A stretch of DNA of 59,318 bases, from NCBI GenBank assembly GCA_902616145.1, contig CACMRM010000006.1, positions 1 through 59,318 on the forward strand, given 5' to 3'. The position numbers were made by a program, and so were the translations under genes. Under the pieces are notes generated by a model. The model was not told where the DNA came from, did no database searches, and saw only the letters and a list, made by a program, of their open reading frames with translations. Below are positions 36,514-44,599 of this stretch, piece by piece. The stretch is from an uncultured Pelagibacteraceae bacterium (GTDB lineage: Bacteria > Pseudomonadota > Alphaproteobacteria > Pelagibacterales > Pelagibacteraceae). Numbering within the stretch: position 1 is the stretch's first letter; every line of letters starts with the position of its first letter.

Positions 36514-37547
36514 TGCAAACTACATCAAACGTAATAGACAAAAATTGGAAAGCACTAATAAAACCAAATAAATTAGACATTACAAGTAACGAAGACAAAA
36601 CAGTAGCGAAAGTAGTAGCCGAACCTCTTGAAAAAGGTTTTGGTCAAACAATAGGAAATTCTTTAAGGCGAATATTATTATCATCAATTCAAGGAGCAGC
36701 TGTTACAGCAATCCAAATTGATGGAGTGCTTCATGAGTTTTCTTCTATTAAGGGTGTAAGGGAGGATGTAACAGATATAGTACTTAATGTAAAAAATTTA
36801 GCAATCAAATCGTCATCTTCTTCTCCAAAAAAAATAATTTTAGATATAAAAGGTCCAAAAGAAGTAAAAGCAAAAGATATTACGTTAGTGTCAGAAATAG
36901 AGATACTGAACCCAGATCAAACTATATGTAATTTAGATGAAAAAACTGATTTTCACATGGAATTAATGGTGAGCACTGGAAAAGGATACGTTCAAGCACC
37001 TAAAAATAAATCTGAAGATAGCCCACTTGGCTTAATATCAATTGACTCACTTTTCAGCCCTGTAAAAAAAGTTTCATTTTCAGTAGAGAATACAAGAGCG
37101 GGAAGTGCTCTTGACTATGACAAACTGATTATGACGGTTGAAACAAATGGAACAGTAGATGCTGAAGATGCAATAGCATACTCTGCACGAATATTTCAAG
37201 ACCAACTTTCAATGTTTGTTAATTTTGAAGATCCTCAAGAGGTTGTTAAAGAGGTAAAATCATCGGAGCCAGAATTTAATCGAAATCTTTTAAAAAGAGT
37301 TGAAGAGTTAGAACTTTCAGTTAGATCAATGAACTGTTTAAAAAATGATAATATAATTTATATTGGAGATTTAGTGCAAAAAACAGAGCCGGAAATGCTT
37401 AGAACACCTAACTTTGGGAGAAAATCTTTAAATGAAATTAAAGAGGTTTTAAATACGATGTCACTTTACTTAGGTATGGAAATACCTAATTGGCCTCCAG
37501 ATAATATTGCTGAATTATCAAAGAAACTTGAGGAAAATAATTATTAA
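36513..37547 (+). CDS. rpoA: DNA-directed RNA polymerase subunit alpha
   Basis: 344 residues. N-terminal domain with [20 protein letters not shown] and [11 protein letters not shown]-terminal DNA-binding domain with [51 protein letters not shown]. The alpha-CTD residues that contact UP elements and activators are in these segments. Coupled with rpsK and rplQ by TAATG overlaps. Confidence 0.99.
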   Translation: MQTTSNVIDKNWKALIKPNKLDITSNEDKTVAKVVAEPLEKGFGQTIGNSLRRILLSSIQGAAVTAIQIDGVLHEFSSIKGVREDVTDIVLNVKNLAIKSSSSSPKKIILDIKGPKEVKAKDITLVSEIEILNPDQTICNLDEKTDFHMELMVSTGKGYVQAPKNKSEDSPLGLISIDSLFSPVKKVSFSVENTRAGSALDYDKLIMTVETNGTVDAEDAIAYSARIFQDQLSMFVNFEDPQEVVKEVKSSEPEFNRNLLKRVEELELSVRSMNCLKNDNIIYIGDLVQKTEPEMLRTPNFGRKSLNEIKEVLNTMSLYLGMEIPNWPPDNIAELSKKLEENNY

Positions 37548-37996
37548 TGAGACACGGCATAGGTTATAGAAAATTAAACAAAACGAGTGAGCACAGAAAG
37601 GCTTTGTTTAAGAATATGTTAAATTCTTTAATTAAGTATGAACAAATTGTTACTACATTGCCTAAAGCCAAAGAACTTAAGCCTCAAATTGATAAAGTTA
37701 TTACAATAGGCAAAAATAACAAGCTAAGTAATAAAAAAAGATTATTTTCTAAGCTACAAGACAAGAAATCTGTAACAAAAGTTTTTGACGAACTATCGAA
37801 GAGATACAGCTCTAGAAAAGGTGGTTACTCAAGAGTTTTAAAAGCAGGTTTCAGAACTGGAGATGACGCCCCAATGGCAGTTATTGAATTAGTTGATAGA
37901 AACCCAGAAGCAAAAAAAATTGATAAACCTAAAAAAGTAGAAACAAAAAATAAAACTAAAGATCCTAAGGCAGACATAAAAACTGCAAAAAAATAA
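37547..37996 (+). CDS. rplQ: 50S ribosomal protein L17
   Basis: 149 residues. [31 protein letters not shown]-type block ([20 protein letters not shown]) and [21 protein letters not shown] Lys/Thr/Asp-rich tail after residue 120 makes it slightly long. Last gene of the ribosomal block. No T-tract terminator is visible before rluC. Confidence 0.98.
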   Translation: MRHGIGYRKLNKTSEHRKALFKNMLNSLIKYEQIVTTLPKAKELKPQIDKVITIGKNNKLSNKKRLFSKLQDKKSVTKVFDELSKRYSSRKGGYSRVLKAGFRTGDDAPMAVIELVDRNPEAKKIDKPKKVETKNKTKDPKADIKTAKK

Positions 37997-38008
37997 TATA
38001 AGTTTCTA

Positions 38009-38908
38009 ATGCCTAAAATTTTTACAGTCGATAATGACTATCAAGACTCTCGTTTTGATAAATGGTTTAAGAATATAGTAATTAATATTCCTCATTCACT
38101 CATAGAGAAATTAATTAGACAAAATAAAGTAAAAGTAAATAAAAAAAAAATTAAATCATCTTATAGACTTCAGGCAGGTGATCTGATTGAGATTTACGAT
38201 ATTTCTAAATTAAAACCGTTAGATAAAAAAGAAAAGATCAAATATTCACCTAAAAGAAAAGAAATTGGTACTTATGATGATTACGTAATAGAAGATAATG
38301 AAAATTTTATAATAATTAACAAACCAAGGGGAATACCAGTTCAATCAGGCACAAAATCATTCAAAAATATCATAGATATATTAAAGAATTCAAAATACTT
38401 TACAAACTCAAAACCATTCGTTGTTCATAGATTAGATAAAGAGACTTCTGGAATTTTGATAATTGCTAAGAACAGAGAATATGCTCAATTATTTACCTCA
38501 CTGTTTCGGATAAGGAAAATTCATAAAACTTATCTAGCAATAGTATATGGGAAAGTTGACAGGTCTATTAGAGTTATGAATGATGATTTAGTTTATTACG
38601 AGAACAATAAGAAAATCTCTCAAAAAGCTGTATCAAATCTTAAAATCATTAAATTGAATGAAGAATATTCATACTTAGAATTAAATCCCATTACAGGAAG
38701 AAAACATCAATTAAGAAAACAATTACTTAAAATTGGATGTCCAATAATAGGAGATGATAAATATTTTTTAAATGATAGAAAAAGAATAAAGATGAAAAAT
38801 CTTATGTTACACGCATATAAGATAAAATTTATGATTAACAATATTCAATATAATTTTAAAGCAAAATATGACGAACAATTTGAAAATTTTCTCAAAAAAA
38901 ATATCTAA
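38009..38908 (+). CDS. rluC: 23S rRNA pseudouridine synthase (RluC/RluD family)
   Basis: 299 residues. N-terminal S4 RNA-binding domain (SLIEKLIRQNKVKVNKKKIK, about residues 30-49), then the catalytic domain with INKPRGIPVQSG and HRLDKETSGILIIAKNREYA, where Asp143 is the catalytic residue, and the later NPITGRKHQLRKQL. RluC isomerises uridines 955, 2504 and 2580 in E. coli 23S rRNA; RluD is the alternative identity. Starts 12 bp after rplQ and overlaps the convergent lipB by 4 bp. Confidence 0.88.
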   Translation: MPKIFTVDNDYQDSRFDKWFKNIVINIPHSLIEKLIRQNKVKVNKKKIKSSYRLQAGDLIEIYDISKLKPLDKKEKIKYSPKRKEIGTYDDYVIEDNENFIIINKPRGIPVQSGTKSFKNIIDILKNSKYFTNSKPFVVHRLDKETSGILIIAKNREYAQLFTSLFRIRKIHKTYLAIVYGKVDRSIRVMNDDLVYYENNKKISQKAVSNLKIIKLNEEYSYLELNPITGRKHQLRKQLLKIGCPIIGDDKYFLNDRKRIKMKNLMLHAYKIKFMINNIQYNFKAKYDEQFENFLKKNI

Positions 38909-39516
38909 ATATTATTTATATTTTGAATAAAAATATTAGCTAAAATATTCTCAAATTTCTTAGGTTTGATTTTAATTAAATTAAATATTGAAGTAACCTT
39001 TTTATTATCTAAACCACAAGGGATAATTTTTAAATATTGATTTAAATTATTTGAAATATTTATTGAACAACCATGATAGGCTACCCATCTAGATACTCTA
39101 ATACCTATTGCTGCGATTTTTTTATCTTTTACCCATATGCCTACATTCTTTTTATCATTTTGGGATTGAATTTTATAAATTTTTAAAAATTTTATGATAC
39201 TTTTTTCTATTGAATTTATTAATTTTCTTATATCTTTTTTTCTTTTGTTCAAATCGATGACAAAGTAAATAATTTTTTGTCCAGGGTTATGCAGTGTAAT
39301 TTTACCTCCTCTATTTGATTTAACTATTTTTATTTTTTTATCTATTATATCTTTTTTGTTGAAACTAACCCCGGCTGTATAAGTAGTTGGGTGCTCCAGT
39401 ATCCATAATAATTCTTTATTTGTGCCATTTTTTACCTCCTGAACTCTTTTATCAAGATAGAGCATTGCCTTTTTATAGGGTATGCGTTTTTTGCTAATTT
39501 TAATTTCTATACTCAT
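38905..39516 (-). CDS. lipB: Octanoyltransferase LipB
   Basis: 203 residues. EHPTTYTAGV, SNRGGKITLHNPGQKIIYFV (usual HGPGQ reads HNPGQ here), GIWVKDKKIAAIGIRVSRWV with the catalytic Lys133, and YLKIIPCGL with the catalytic Cys167. Transfers octanoyl from ACP to lipoyl domains, the first step of lipoate assembly on pyruvate and 2-oxoglutarate dehydrogenases and the glycine cleavage system. lipA is not in the window. Confidence 0.95.
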   Translation of the reverse strand: MSIEIKISKKRIPYKKAMLYLDKRVQEVKNGTNKELLWILEHPTTYTAGVSFNKKDIIDKKIKIVKSNRGGKITLHNPGQKIIYFVIDLNKRKKDIRKLINSIEKSIIKFLKIYKIQSQNDKKNVGIWVKDKKIAAIGIRVSRWVAYHGCSINISNNLNQYLKIIPCGLDNKKVTSIFNLIKIKPKKFENILANIFIQNINNI

Positions 39517-39564
39517 TTAATTTGAATTTTATCATCATATAGATTAATAGTCTCAAAAAAACTT

Positions 39565-39572
39565 AAGGAGGT
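39565..39572 (+). promoter_or_regulatory. Consensus Shine-Dalgarno of mgtE
   Basis: AAGGAGGT ends 4 bp before the ATG at 39577 and is fully complementary to the 16S anti-SD. Most genes in this window have weak or no SD, so this start is unusually well marked. Confidence 0.7.
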
Positions 39573-39576
39573 ATTT

Positions 39577-40956
39577 ATGACTTTACTAAAATCAAGAGAG
39601 GCGAAAAAAGTCAATTTGGATTTTAATAAAGAATTTATCAATACTTTCACTCAAAATATAGAGAGTAGAAACGTTGAATTTATCAACCAAACGCTTAAAG
39701 ATTTGCATGAAGCTGATGTTGCTAATTTAATTGAGAATTTAAATCCCGATACAAGAAATAAATTAATTGAAATTGAGTCTTTTAATATTGATCCAGAAAT
39801 CTTTATTGAATTAAACGAATCAATTCAAAGTGAAGTTTTACAATTACTTTCTATAGACTCTCTTATAAAAATAATAAAACGATTAGAGTCTGATAATGCT
39901 ATTAAAATTCTTGAAAATTTATCGAAGGAAGTAAAAGAAAAAGTTTTAGGAAGGTTGCCCCCAAAAGATAAATTTTTGCTACAAGAGGGATTAAGTTATC
40001 CCGAGGATTCTGCAGCAAGAATAATGCAAAGAGAATTTACTGCGGTACCAAGTAATTGGACTGTCGGGCAAACTATAGACTATTTAAGAGAAAATAAAGA
40101 TTTGCCTGAAGAATTCTTAGAAATATTTATCGTAGATAATGACTTTAAACCAATTGGAACTGTCCCATCATCAAGAGTATTAAGAACATCTAGGGATTTA
40201 AAAATGAATTCAATTATGAGAGAAATGCCAGTCTTAATTTCAGTCAATATGGATAAAGAAGAAGTTGGTTTAACTTTTGAAAATTACAACTTAGTTTCTG
40301 CAGGAGTAGTAAATAAAGAAAACAAATTAGTTGGAATGATAACGGCTGATGATGTGGTAACTGTTGTTCAAGAAGAGGCCGAAGAAGATGCTTTGCGTTT
40401 AGCAGGTGTTGGTGATGAAGAAATTACCGATAGTGTTATGTTAAAAACAAAAAGAAGATTCAATTGGTTATTACTAAATCTATTTACAGCTTTACTTGCC
40501 ACTTGGGTTATAAGCTTCTTCGGAGCTTCTATTGAACAAATGGTAGCTTTAGCTTTTCTAATGCCAATAGTTGCCTCAATGGGGGGAAATGCTGGGATGC
40601 AAACTTTAGCAGTTACTATTCGAGCAATAGCTACTAAAGAATTATCAAAAAGTAATTTCAATAAAGTAGTTGGTAAAGAATTTTTGATAGGTATTTTAAA
40701 TGGGATAATTTTCGCAATAATAACTGCAATAATAGTTCAATTGTGGTTTAAAGAATTAAATCTTTCAATATTGATTGGTATTTCAATGATCTTGAATATG
40801 ATTGTTGCGGGATTATTTGGCATCCTAGTTCCAGTATCATTAAAAAAATTAAATATAGATCCCGCTTTAGCCTCTAGTGTTTTTGTTACAACTATTACAG
40901 ATGTTATTGGATTTCTTTCCTTCCTAGGTTTAGGATCTTTTTATTTTTTAAGTTAG
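39577..40956 (+). CDS. mgtE: Magnesium transporter MgtE
   Basis: 459 residues. N-terminal helical MgtE_N domain (LHEADVANLIENLNPDTRNK), two CBS domains (about residues 145-270), connecting helix and five transmembrane helices. The pore segment ALAFLMPIVASMGGNAGMQT and the terminal TTITDVIGFLSFLGLG contain the conserved acidic residue used for Mg2+ selectivity. The CBS and N domains sense cytosolic Mg2+ and gate the channel. Divergent from lipB with 60 bp between; preceded by a consensus Shine-Dalgarno. Confidence 0.95.
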   Translation: MTLLKSREAKKVNLDFNKEFINTFTQNIESRNVEFINQTLKDLHEADVANLIENLNPDTRNKLIEIESFNIDPEIFIELNESIQSEVLQLLSIDSLIKIIKRLESDNAIKILENLSKEVKEKVLGRLPPKDKFLLQEGLSYPEDSAARIMQREFTAVPSNWTVGQTIDYLRENKDLPEEFLEIFIVDNDFKPIGTVPSSRVLRTSRDLKMNSIMREMPVLISVNMDKEEVGLTFENYNLVSAGVVNKENKLVGMITADDVVTVVQEEAEEDALRLAGVGDEEITDSVMLKTKRRFNWLLLNLFTALLATWVISFFGASIEQMVALAFLMPIVASMGGNAGMQTLAVTIRAIATKELSKSNFNKVVGKEFLIGILNGIIFAIITAIIVQLWFKELNLSILIGISMILNMIVAGLFGILVPVSLKKLNIDPALASSVFVTTITDVIGFLSFLGLGSFYFLS

Positions 40957-41768
40957 ATATTATCAATTAATCTAATGTTTTTAATATAGTAGGCAATAAA
41001 TATATTAAATTTTTTGCTTTGTTTTTTAATTTTTTTAAAATTTTTAGTATTATAATTTTCTAAATAATCTATTTTACTCACACCTAAATTTTTCAAGTCT
41101 TTTTTAATTTTATTTAGATTAAATAAATTATAATCATTCTTAATTTTTTTCTTTAAGTTATGTAAATAATAATAAATGTTAGATGCAATCTTCATTTGAT
41201 TTTCATCAAGACTTGAATTTCTTGTTGAGAGTGCTACGCCGTTATTTTCTCTAATGGTTTTACATTCAATTACTTTAGATTTAATCTTTCTTTTTTTGAT
41301 ATGTTTTTTAATTAGATACAATTGTTGATAATCTTTTTTCCCTAAAAAGATATATTTAGGTTTAATTATTTCTAAAAATCTATTTATTACATTTAAAACA
41401 CCTTCAAAATGACCTCTTCTGAATCTACCGCATAATTTTATTGAAAATTTATCTAAGAAAACCTTTTCCTTTGGTTTAAATCCATAAATGTCTTTAAACG
41501 TTGGAATATACAAATAATCAACTTTCAAATTTTTTAGCTTTTTCAAATCTTTTTTTGGACTCCTAGGATAAGACCTATAATCGCTTTTTTTATTGAATTG
41601 TTTAGGATTCACAAAAATAGAGACTAACGTTTTAAACTTAGATTTTTTAGATTGTTTGATTAATGAAATATGCCCTTTATGCAACCCGCCCATCGTAGGC
41701 ACAAATGATATCCCTTTAGTTTTTGAAATCTCTCTCTGTAGTATATGTTTATCTTTAAATATTTTCAT
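40953..41768 (-). CDS. panC: Pantothenate synthetase
   Basis: 271 residues. FVPTMGGLHKGHISLIKQSK with the HxGH nucleotidylyl-transferase motif (H30, H33), VSIFVNPKQFNKKSDYRSYP, GRFRRGHFEGVLNVINRF, FLGKKDYQQLYLIKKH and ENNGVALSTRNSSLDENQ are all present. Condenses pantoate and beta-alanine with ATP in coenzyme A synthesis. panB is not adjacent. Convergent with mgtE (4-bp overlap) and divergent from galU (38 bp). Confidence 0.97.
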   Translation of the reverse strand: MKIFKDKHILQREISKTKGISFVPTMGGLHKGHISLIKQSKKSKFKTLVSIFVNPKQFNKKSDYRSYPRSPKKDLKKLKNLKVDYLYIPTFKDIYGFKPKEKVFLDKFSIKLCGRFRRGHFEGVLNVINRFLEIIKPKYIFLGKKDYQQLYLIKKHIKKRKIKSKVIECKTIRENNGVALSTRNSSLDENQMKIASNIYYYLHNLKKKIKNDYNLFNLNKIKKDLKNLGVSKIDYLENYNTKNFKKIKKQSKKFNIFIAYYIKNIRLIDNI

Positions 41769-41806
41769 TTCTATAAAGCAATGATAATAACTATTATAAG
41801 AATCAT

Positions 41807-42622
41807 ATGATAAAACAAGCCATTATTCCATTAGCAGGATTAGGGACAAGAATGCTTCCTTTGACAAGTGTAATGCCCAAAGAGTTAATGCCCATCAATG
41901 GTAAACCAAATTTACAATATATATTAGACGAGTGTATTGATGCAGGTGTAAAGGAATTTATATTTATTATTTCAAAAAAAAAACTATCAATAAAAAAATA
42001 TTTTTTTAATGATAATTTTTATAAAAAAATAATAAAAAATAAAAAAGATAAAAGACTTATTGAAGAGTTCAAAAAAATAAAAAGATATCAAAAAATGATA
42101 AAATTTGTTTATCAGAATAAACCAAAAGGTACAGGCGATGCAGTTTTAAAATGTCAGAAATATATTAAAAACAAATACTTTTTAATGCTTTTACCTGATG
42201 ACTTAATCATAAGAAATAATTGTTCAAAAGAAATGATACGATTACATAAAAAAACTAATGGATCTATAATTGCCACTAAAAGAGTAGAAAGAAAAACAGT
42301 ATCAAGATGGGGAGTCTTATCAATTAAAAATAAAAAAAAAAGGTATTTTCAAATTAAAGACGTCATAGAGAAACCTAGCATCAAAAAAGCGCCATCAAAT
42401 TTTGCAATTATCGGTAGATATATATTGCCAACAAAAATTTTCGGAGAAATAAAAAAATTAAAACCTGGTCAAGGTGGAGAAATACATATTACTGACTCAA
42501 TTAGAAGCTTAATTAAAAAAGGGAATAAATTTTATGGAAATATTTTTACGGGTAAATATTTAGATTGCGGAACTTTAAGTGGATATATTAATTCAGGAAT
42601 TCAAATATCTAAGAGGAAATAA
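41807..42622 (+). CDS. galU: UTP-glucose-1-phosphate uridylyltransferase
   Basis: 271 residues. QAIIPLAGLGTRMLPLTSVM followed by PKELMPI is the nucleotidyl-transferase signature (usual AGxGTRxLPxT; here AGLGTRMLP). QNKPKGTGDAVLKC and LMLLPDDLII bind UTP; VIEKPSIKKAPSNFAIIGRY and GEIHITDSI complete the fold. Produces UDP-glucose, the substrate of the dehydrogenase encoded by the next gene, which begins at the base after the galU stop. Confidence 0.95.
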   Translation: MIKQAIIPLAGLGTRMLPLTSVMPKELMPINGKPNLQYILDECIDAGVKEFIFIISKKKLSIKKYFFNDNFYKKIIKNKKDKRLIEEFKKIKRYQKMIKFVYQNKPKGTGDAVLKCQKYIKNKYFLMLLPDDLIIRNNCSKEMIRLHKKTNGSIIATKRVERKTVSRWGVLSIKNKKKRYFQIKDVIEKPSIKKAPSNFAIIGRYILPTKIFGEIKKLKPGQGGEIHITDSIRSLIKKGNKFYGNIFTGKYLDCGTLSGYINSGIQISKRK

Positions 42623-43927
42623 ATGAAATTATGTATGATAGGAACTGGTTATGTTGGTTTAGTAAGCGGAGTTTGTTTTGCTGACATAGGAAATCAGGTT
42701 ATTTGTCTTGATAAAGATAAAAATAAAATAGATAAACTTAACTCTGGAATTTCTCCAATCTACGAACCAGGATTAGATGAATTAATTAAAAAAAATTTTA
42801 CAGCTAAGCGTCTTTCATTTACAACAAATATTAATAGAGCCATAAGTTCCTCAGATATAATTTTTATATGTGTGGGAACACCTACAAAAAAAGGGACAAT
42901 TAAAGTTGATTTATCTTTTGTTTATAAATGTACAAAAGAAATATTAAAATATTCAAAAAGAAAAAAAATTATTGTAACAAAGTCTACTGTGCCAGTAGGA
43001 ACAGGTGACGAGATTGAAAAAATTGTAAAAAGAAAGAAAAAACTTTTTACAATAATATCTAATCCTGAATTTTTACGAGAAGGCGAAGCAATACGAGATT
43101 TCAGATATCCAGATAGAATTGTAATTGGATCTAACGAAAAAAAACCCTTTAATATTATGAAAAAACTTTATGCACCATTAATTAACAAGGGCTCAAAATT
43201 TTTTGCTACTTCAAGAAGAGGAGCTGAATTAATAAAGTATGCATCAAATGCTTTTCTTGCAACTAAAATTACTTTTATTAATGAGCTTGCTAATTTGTGT
43301 GAAAAGTCTGGCGTAAATATTGAGGATATTTCTTTAGGAATGGGTTCTGACAGCAGGATAGGCGGTAGGTTTCTACGTGCTGGTCCAGCTTATGGTGGAT
43401 CATGTTTTCCAAAAGATACCAAAGGGCTTGTATCTGCAGCAGAGAAATACAAAATAAATTTATCAGTTGTAAAATCAGTTATTAAATCTAATCAAGAAAG
43501 AGTAAATTTACTCACAAAAAGAGTTCATAAAATTTTAGGATCAAATTTAAAAAATAAAAAGATTTCTTTTTTAGGTGTTACATTTAAACCAAACACCGAC
43601 GATATGAGGGACTCCTCTAGCCTTAAAATGATACCCTATCTATGTAAAAAAGGCGCCAAAGTTAGATATTATGACCCATCTGGAGAAAAAAATGAGTTTA
43701 AAAGAATCAAAAACTGCAATTACAGAAATAATATAAAATCTAATTGTAATGATACAGATTTAGTAGTTCTACTCACTGAGTGGGATGAATTTAAATCAAT
43801 AGATTTCAAAAAGGTTGTTAAAAATACTAAATTTAAAGTTTATGATTTAAGAAACCTTTATTCTGCTGAAGAAATGAAAAAAAAAAAGATTAAATACTAC
43901 TCTGTTGGCAGACCTAACACTAATTAA
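42623..43927 (+). CDS. ugd: UDP-glucose 6-dehydrogenase
   Basis: 434 residues. Rossmann start MKLCMIGTGYVGLVSGVCFA, NPEFLREGEAIRDF (about 148-161), AELIKYASNAFLATKITFIN, and the catalytic AYGGSCFPKD with Cys261. FKPNTDDMRDSS marks the C-terminal UDP-binding domain. Oxidises UDP-glucose twice to UDP-glucuronate for surface glycans. Directly joined to galU, so the two make a UDP-glucuronate module. It overlaps convergent ridA by 8 bp. Confidence 0.95.
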   Translation: MKLCMIGTGYVGLVSGVCFADIGNQVICLDKDKNKIDKLNSGISPIYEPGLDELIKKNFTAKRLSFTTNINRAISSSDIIFICVGTPTKKGTIKVDLSFVYKCTKEILKYSKRKKIIVTKSTVPVGTGDEIEKIVKRKKKLFTIISNPEFLREGEAIRDFRYPDRIVIGSNEKKPFNIMKKLYAPLINKGSKFFATSRRGAELIKYASNAFLATKITFINELANLCEKSGVNIEDISLGMGSDSRIGGRFLRAGPAYGGSCFPKDTKGLVSAAEKYKINLSVVKSVIKSNQERVNLLTKRVHKILGSNLKNKKISFLGVTFKPNTDDMRDSSSLKMIPYLCKKGAKVRYYDPSGEKNEFKRIKNCNYRNNIKSNCNDTDLVVLLTEWDEFKSIDFKKVVKNTKFKVYDLRNLYSAEEMKKKKIKYYSVGRPNTN

Positions 43928-44384
43928 GTTCGAAGATTGCATCTACTTCTACAGCAACTCCTAAAGGTAAACTATTCACACTCACTGCAGCGCGCGTGTG
44001 TTCACCTTTTTTATCAAAAATTTTAGCTATAATATCTGAAGCACCATTTATGATTTTAGGCTGATCTTTAAAATCATCGGTTGAGTTGACGTAACCAGTT
44101 AGTTTCACACAAGTTTTAATTTTATTAAGATCTCCATCACAAGCTTTTTTAACGTGCGCGATTATACTCAATCCACATCTTTCGGCGGCCATATAACCCT
44201 GTTTTAAATTTAAATCTTTACCTATTTTACCGATGATAAGTTTTGCATTTTCATCTATTGATACTTGCCCAGATATAAATAGTAATTTACCAACAACTTT
44301 AGTGGCAACGTATGCTCCAACAGGTCCTTTTGGATCAGGTAAAATAATATTTAATTTTCTAAGATTATCATCGATAATACTCAT
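43920..44384 (-). CDS. RidA/YjgF/YER057c family protein
   Basis: 154 residues, the longer L-PSP-like subgroup. LFISGQVSIDENAKLIIGKI, RCGLSIIAHVKKAC, KTCVKLTGYVNS and the terminal HTRAAVSVNSLPLGVAVEVD with the conserved Arg that binds the imine carboxylate. RidA proteins hydrolyse reactive enamine/imine intermediates; this subgroup's substrate is unknown. It is the last gene of a minus-strand run after topA and orf70, 2 bp from orf70. Confidence 0.9.
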   Translation of the reverse strand: MSIIDDNLRKLNIILPDPKGPVGAYVATKVVGKLLFISGQVSIDENAKLIIGKIGKDLNLKQGYMAAERCGLSIIAHVKKACDGDLNKIKTCVKLTGYVNSTDDFKDQPKIINGASDIIAKIFDKKGEHTRAAVSVNSLPLGVAVEVDAIFELN

Positions 44385-44386
44385 TT

Positions 44387-44599
44387 TTATTTACCCAATT
44401 TTTTCTTCACCCAATCAGTAAGTTTTGAGTCCGTATTAAGTTTTTTTGATCCTTTCTTACTTAGATCAATACTTTTATCTTTTATACATTTAGACCATTC
44501 AATTGGTTTATCGATTAAATCTTTGCACTTTTTTTCATCAGAAAATAAATTTGTTACGATAAAAATATTAAAAAAGATTATTAAGATTATGTATTTCAT
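44387..44599 (-). CDS. Small exported Lys-rich protein of unknown function
   Basis: 70 residues. N-terminal signal peptide (MKYIILIIFFNIFIVTNLFS, probable cut before DEKK), then a charged mature part of about 50 residues with two cysteines (25 and 38) that could pair in the periplasm, and C-terminal LTDWVKKKLGK. I do not recognise a family. Its ATG overlaps the topA stop (ATGA), and ridA starts 2 bp after it, so it is surely translated as part of this operon. Confidence 0.75.
   Translation of the reverse strand: MKYIILIIFFNIFIVTNLFSDEKKCKDLIDKPIEWSKCIKDKSIDLSKKGSKKLNTDSKLTDWVKKKLGK

Noticed and set aside
37997-38008. Intrinsic terminator at the end of the alpha operon
   Set aside because: Only 12 bp separate rplQ and rluC and there is no stem with a T-tract.
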